This document shows, one piece after another, positions 23,880 through 26,142 of a stretch of 26,142 nt of DNA. The translations under genes and the position numbers were made by a program. The notes under the pieces are model-generated. The model did no database searches and was not told the DNA's origin. It saw only the letters and a program-made list of their open reading frames with translations. The stretch spans positions 1-26,142 of the forward strand of contig SZPC01000014.1 of the NCBI GenBank assembly GCA_030263475.1. The letters run 5' to 3'. This DNA comes from OLB4 sp002050165 (GTDB taxonomy: Bacteria > Bacteroidota > Ignavibacteria > Tepidaquicellales > Tepidaquicellaceae). Positions within the stretch are counted from its first letter, which is position 1, and each line of letters starts with the position of its first letter.

Positions 23880-24218
23880 ATGTCATTACGAACTCAACGG
23901 GTTGCTGAAGAACTTAAGCATAAACTCAATTCAGTTATGGCGAAAGACCTGTCTGAATTATCAATCGGACTTGTAACAATTACAAATGTAATGGTATCTC
24001 CGGATCTAAAAACTGCCAAGATCTATGTTACTTTTATCGGAAATAAAGAGCCGGTAGATAAATGTGTTGATAAATTGAACGAGCGTAAAAGACACATAAG
24101 GTTTCTTCTTGCCAAAATCATCTCACTGAAATACACCCCGGACATCATTTTTTATTACGATGACACTTATGAATATGCAGACAGGATACAGAAGTTGTTA
24201 AATGACCTAAAAGGATAA
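23880..24218 (+). CDS. rbfA: Ribosome-binding factor A
   Basis: KH-like cold-shock factor that assists 30S maturation (16S 5' end). The 112-residue protein is of normal length and has the family features: RTQRVAEELKHKLNSVMAKDL at the N-terminus, VTITNVMVSPDLKTAKIYV (the conserved SPDL..A.V core), a helix ending in RHIRFLLAK, and the closing motif YTPDIIFYYDDTYEYADRI. It starts 3 bp after the infB stop and ends 1 bp before truB, in the standard infB-rbfA-truB order. Confidence 0.97.
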   Translation: MSLRTQRVAEELKHKLNSVMAKDLSELSIGLVTITNVMVSPDLKTAKIYVTFIGNKEPVDKCVDKLNERKRHIRFLLAKIISLKYTPDIIFYYDDTYEYADRIQKLLNDLKG

Positions 24219-24219
24219 A

Positions 24220-24921
24220 TTGGATTTATCCGTTTCAATTATACTTGCCGATAAGCCGGTCGGACTTACGAGCAACGACGTCCTTAATATTTTCAAAAAA
24301 AAATTCGGAATTAAAAAAGCGGGGCATGCGGGTACACTCGACCCTAATGCGAGTGGATTACTTTTAATTTGTACAGGTAAGATGACTAAATTAATGGATA
24401 GGTTCATTGACCTCGATAAGGAATATATCGGCGTTATCAAACTTGGTGCAGTTACCGAAAGTTTCGATACCGAAACTCCCGTAATGAAAGTTACCGAAAA
24501 TTTCCGGATTACAACGGAAGATTTAAGAGTTGCAACAGAAAAATTCAGAGGAAGTATTTCCCAAATTCCACCAATGCACTCAGCCATAAAATTTAAAGGG
24601 AAACCGCTTTACAAATTTGCGCGTAAAGGACGAACTATTGAAAGAAAGCCAAGGGAAGTTTTCATTTCCGAATTTGAAACTAAGCTAATCACAGGTGATG
24701 AAGTGCATTTTAGAATTTCATGCAGTAAAGGAACATACATCAGAACAATTGCAAACGACCTTGGAGCGGAACTTGGCGTTGGTGCATACCTTAAGGAGTT
24801 GAGGCGTACCCGGATAGGTAAGTTCACCGTAGAAAATTTTGATAATATTGTGCAGGAAATAAAATTTAAAGTTGTTCATCTTGATGCGAATAGAAATGAT
24901 GATGAAAAAATTTTGCCTTAA
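24220..24921 (+). CDS. truB: tRNA pseudouridine(55) synthase
   Basis: Makes pseudouridine 55 in the T loop of tRNAs. The 233-residue protein has the catalytic motif GHAGTLDPNASGLLLI, with nucleophile D41. It also has the YIGVIKLGAVTESFDTE strand, the IPPMHSAIKFKGKPLYKFARKG region (seen as IPPMHSAIK and KPLYKFARKG), and SCSKGTYIRTIANDLG. It stops where the short-form enzymes do and lacks most of the C-terminal PUA extension of E. coli TruB. The start is TTG (24220-24222), 1 bp after the rbfA stop, with AAAGGA just upstream. No ribF follows, unlike many genomes; the operon ends here. Confidence 0.96.
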   Translation: MDLSVSIILADKPVGLTSNDVLNIFKKKFGIKKAGHAGTLDPNASGLLLICTGKMTKLMDRFIDLDKEYIGVIKLGAVTESFDTETPVMKVTENFRITTEDLRVATEKFRGSISQIPPMHSAIKFKGKPLYKFARKGRTIERKPREVFISEFETKLITGDEVHFRISCSKGTYIRTIANDLGAELGVGAYLKELRRTRIGKFTVENFDNIVQEIKFKVVHLDANRNDDEKILP

Positions 24922-24971
24922 ATTGTTGCAACACTTCTGAAGATAAATTATTTATGGGCTCATGTTTTCGA

Positions 24972-24999
24972 ACGCAACGAAAGTTAACTTTTGTTGTGT
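24972..24999. repeat. Imperfect 28-bp palindrome downstream of truB
   Basis: Arms around cgcaacgaaagtt and aacttttgttgtg meet at the centre (24985/24986); as RNA, 12 pairs with two G-U and a UUAA loop. There is no T tract after it. It may be the 3' end structure of the rimP-truB mRNA or a protein-binding site. The rest of 24922-25057 shows nothing else I can support. Confidence 0.5.
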
Positions 25000-25057
25000 A
25001 TAACAGTATGAGTTGAAATATAAAGCGCTAAGCAAGCTTATCAAATGTGTATCTTCA

Positions 25058-25087
25058 TTGAGGGAAAAAAATAATTTTAGTATTTTG
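25058..25087 (+). promoter_or_regulatory. Promoter of tRNA-Ser
   Basis: TTG (25058-25060), 20-nt spacer, then TATTTTG (25081-25087), one base shorter than TAnnTTTG but at the same spacing as the tRNA-Asp and rimP promoters. The tRNA begins 13 nt after the box. Confidence 0.65.
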
Positions 25088-25099
25088 TACACTTAAAAT

Positions 25100-25186
25100 A
25101 GAGAGATGGCTGAGTGGTTGAAAGCGGCGGTCTTGAAAACCGTTGAGGCGGCAACGTCTCCGGGGGTTCGAATCCCTCTCTCTCTG
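25100..25186 (+). tRNA. tRNA-Ser (anticodon TGA)
   Basis: An 87-nt class II tRNA. Acceptor AGAGAGA pairs perfectly with TCTCTCT (25179-25185), discriminator G. Anticodon arm GCGGT-CTTGAAA-ACCGT gives anticodon TGA (25134-25136). The long variable arm is GAGGC/GTCTC with loop GGCAAC, and the T-arm is GGGGG-TTCGAAT-CCCTC. CCA is not encoded. The first pair is A-U rather than the common G-C, which is mildly unusual. Confidence 0.96.
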
Positions 25187-25231
25187 CTAATCACATCAGT
25201 TTTTATTTTTCCTCTAAGCAAATAAAAAAAT

Positions 25232-26056
25232 TTATTTTTTGCCGACGGGAATTGTTACTTTGAATGTACTTCCTCTCCGTTGCTTGGAAATTACCTTTAT
25301 ATCCCCCTTTAACCTTTTTACCGCGAGTTTTGTAATGTATAATCCTAATCCGGTGCCGTGAGTATTTTCAGTTGCTTTGTAAAACTGATTAAAAATGTAT
25401 GGGATTTTTTCATCCTCTATACCAACACCATTATCTTCTACGGTGAGCGCATATTTGCCGTTTGATTTAAAAAAGGAAATTTTTACATACGGATTTTTGG
25501 ATTTTAGTTTACAGAATTTGATTGAATTCGCAAGCAAATTTTTAAGTATCAATATAAGGCGATACTCGTCCGTTATGATTGAGTCCGATTGGTCAAACTC
25601 TCTGATGATTTTAACTTTCTCGAAGTTTTCCAAATGTGTTAATCCGGAAAGGGCTTTATTGAGTGCGCGGTTAATTTTGATTTTTTTGAACCTGACCTGA
25701 GTTCTTGAATTTCTGGAGTAATCAATAATATCTCGAACGGTGTTATCAAGTTTGTCAACACTAGCCCTGATGTAGCTTAGATATTTTTTAACATCTTCGC
25801 CAATGACCTCATCAGCAACAACATTTAAAACGCCGAGTATAGAGGTAAGTGGCGCCCTCAAATCGTGAGAAACGCTGTAAACAAAATTATCCAATTCTTC
25901 ATTGGTAGTTTCTAATTCGTTGTATTGATTAAAAAGCTTTTCCTCAGCCTCTTTTCTTTCTGTGATATCATTAGAGATTAACAAAAACTCCACAGGTGTT
26001 TTTTTGTCGTCGAAAATTGGAACGATAGTAGTATGGATCCAGAAAAATAACGACAT
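25232..26056 (-). CDS. Sensor histidine kinase with a truncated PAS/PAC domain
   Basis: A 274-residue protein from ATG 26056. Residues 1-35 are the final strands of a PAS domain (WIHTTIVPIFDD..., then LLISNDITERK, the PAC motif); a linker coiled coil follows (36-58). A HisKA dimerisation domain carries phosphoacceptor H64 in VYSVSHDLRAPLTSI. A HATPase_c domain has the N box (LKNLLANSIKF), VEDNGVGIEDE, and GTGLGLYITKLAVKRLKG. It has no membrane segment, so is probably cytoplasmic. The first half of the PAS fold is missing. The frame stays open upstream to the window edge, so the gene could be longer, but the extra residues (LATFFIAVLFIF...) do not look like PAS. No response regulator is adjacent within the window. 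Confidence 0.85.
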   Translation of the reverse strand: MSLFFWIHTTIVPIFDDKKTPVEFLLISNDITERKEAEEKLFNQYNELETTNEELDNFVYSVSHDLRAPLTSILGVLNVVADEVIGEDVKKYLSYIRASVDKLDNTVRDIIDYSRNSRTQVRFKKIKINRALNKALSGLTHLENFEKVKIIREFDQSDSIITDEYRLILILKNLLANSIKFCKLKSKNPYVKISFFKSNGKYALTVEDNGVGIEDEKIPYIFNQFYKATENTHGTGLGLYITKLAVKRLKGDIKVISKQRRGSTFKVTIPVGKK

Positions 26057-26114
26057 TTGTCGTCCTGTAAAATTTAAGGGTTTCTTAAATTTGTTAAAAA
26101 TAAAGAGGACGGCA

Positions 26115-26142
26115 ATGAAAAAAGTAGCAAGAAAAAAGTTCT
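26115..26142 (+). CDS. Possible start of a plus-strand gene (partial)
   Basis: ATG 26115 opens MKKVARKKF before the window ends, preceded at 5 nt by the Shine-Dalgarno-like GAGGA (26105-26109). The start looks typical of a small basic protein, but nine codons are not enough to identify or confirm it. If real it is divergent from the histidine kinase and limits that gene to the ATG at 26056. Confidence 0.3.

Noticed and set aside
25218..25242. A/T-rich inverted repeat as terminator of the histidine kinase
   Set aside because: The arms only align poorly once written out; it is mostly a run of A and T with several mismatches.
1..26142. Mobile elements, CRISPR arrays, toxin-antitoxin or defence systems
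   Set aside because: No transposase, integrase, direct-repeat array, Cas, restriction or toxin motif seen on either strand; base composition is even throughout.

Overview
The window is a chromosomal block of housekeeping genes from a Bacteroidota/Chlorobi-group bacterium, most like Ignavibacteria. Supporting signs are an LpxC-FabZ fusion, two proteins with type IX secretion C-terminal sorting domains (one cut by the left edge), tandem Skp/OmpH genes after bamA, low GC content, start sites mostly without Shine-Dalgarno sequences, and promoters resembling the Bacteroidota pattern TTG-N20-TAn(n)TTTG. The taxonomic call is an inference from gene content; no 16S gene is present.

Layout, left to right. 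Positions 1-157 hold the tail of a secreted T9SS protein, closed by a strong terminator. pgk (323-1540, +) meets a minus-strand envelope operon stop codon to stop codon. In transcription order that operon is uppS, bamA, skp, skp, lpxD, lpxC-fabZ (8271 to 1541): the isoprenoid carrier, outer-membrane protein insertion, periplasmic chaperones and early lipid A steps. A second minus-strand cluster, ddl, ftsB, an M42 aminopeptidase and trpS (11865 to 8456), has overlapping genes throughout. Divergent from it are a PHP phosphoesterase and ribH (+). A third minus-strand operon (15671 to 13220) encodes a four-helix membrane protein, a small unknown protein, a PhnP-like metallo-hydrolase and an inositol-monophosphatase-family enzyme.

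Then follow rpiA, tRNA-Asp(GUC) with promoter and terminator, an intergenic stretch, a secreted T9SS protein with five Asp-box motifs, and a small exported unknown protein on the minus strand. The classical transcription/translation operon rimP-nusA-infB-rbfA-truB follows (19193-24921), with a terminator-like hairpin between its probable promoter and the rimP start. The window ends with tRNA-Ser(UGA) and a histidine kinase (-) whose PAS domain looks truncated.

I see no CRISPR array, transposase, phage gene, defence system or clearly novel multi-gene system. The points most worth following are the possible attenuator in front of rimP-nusA, the frequent TTG start codons (seven by my reading), the promoter pattern repeated at several sites, the four-gene 13220-15671 operon with two unknown members, and the charge-complementary disordered tails of NusA and IF2.
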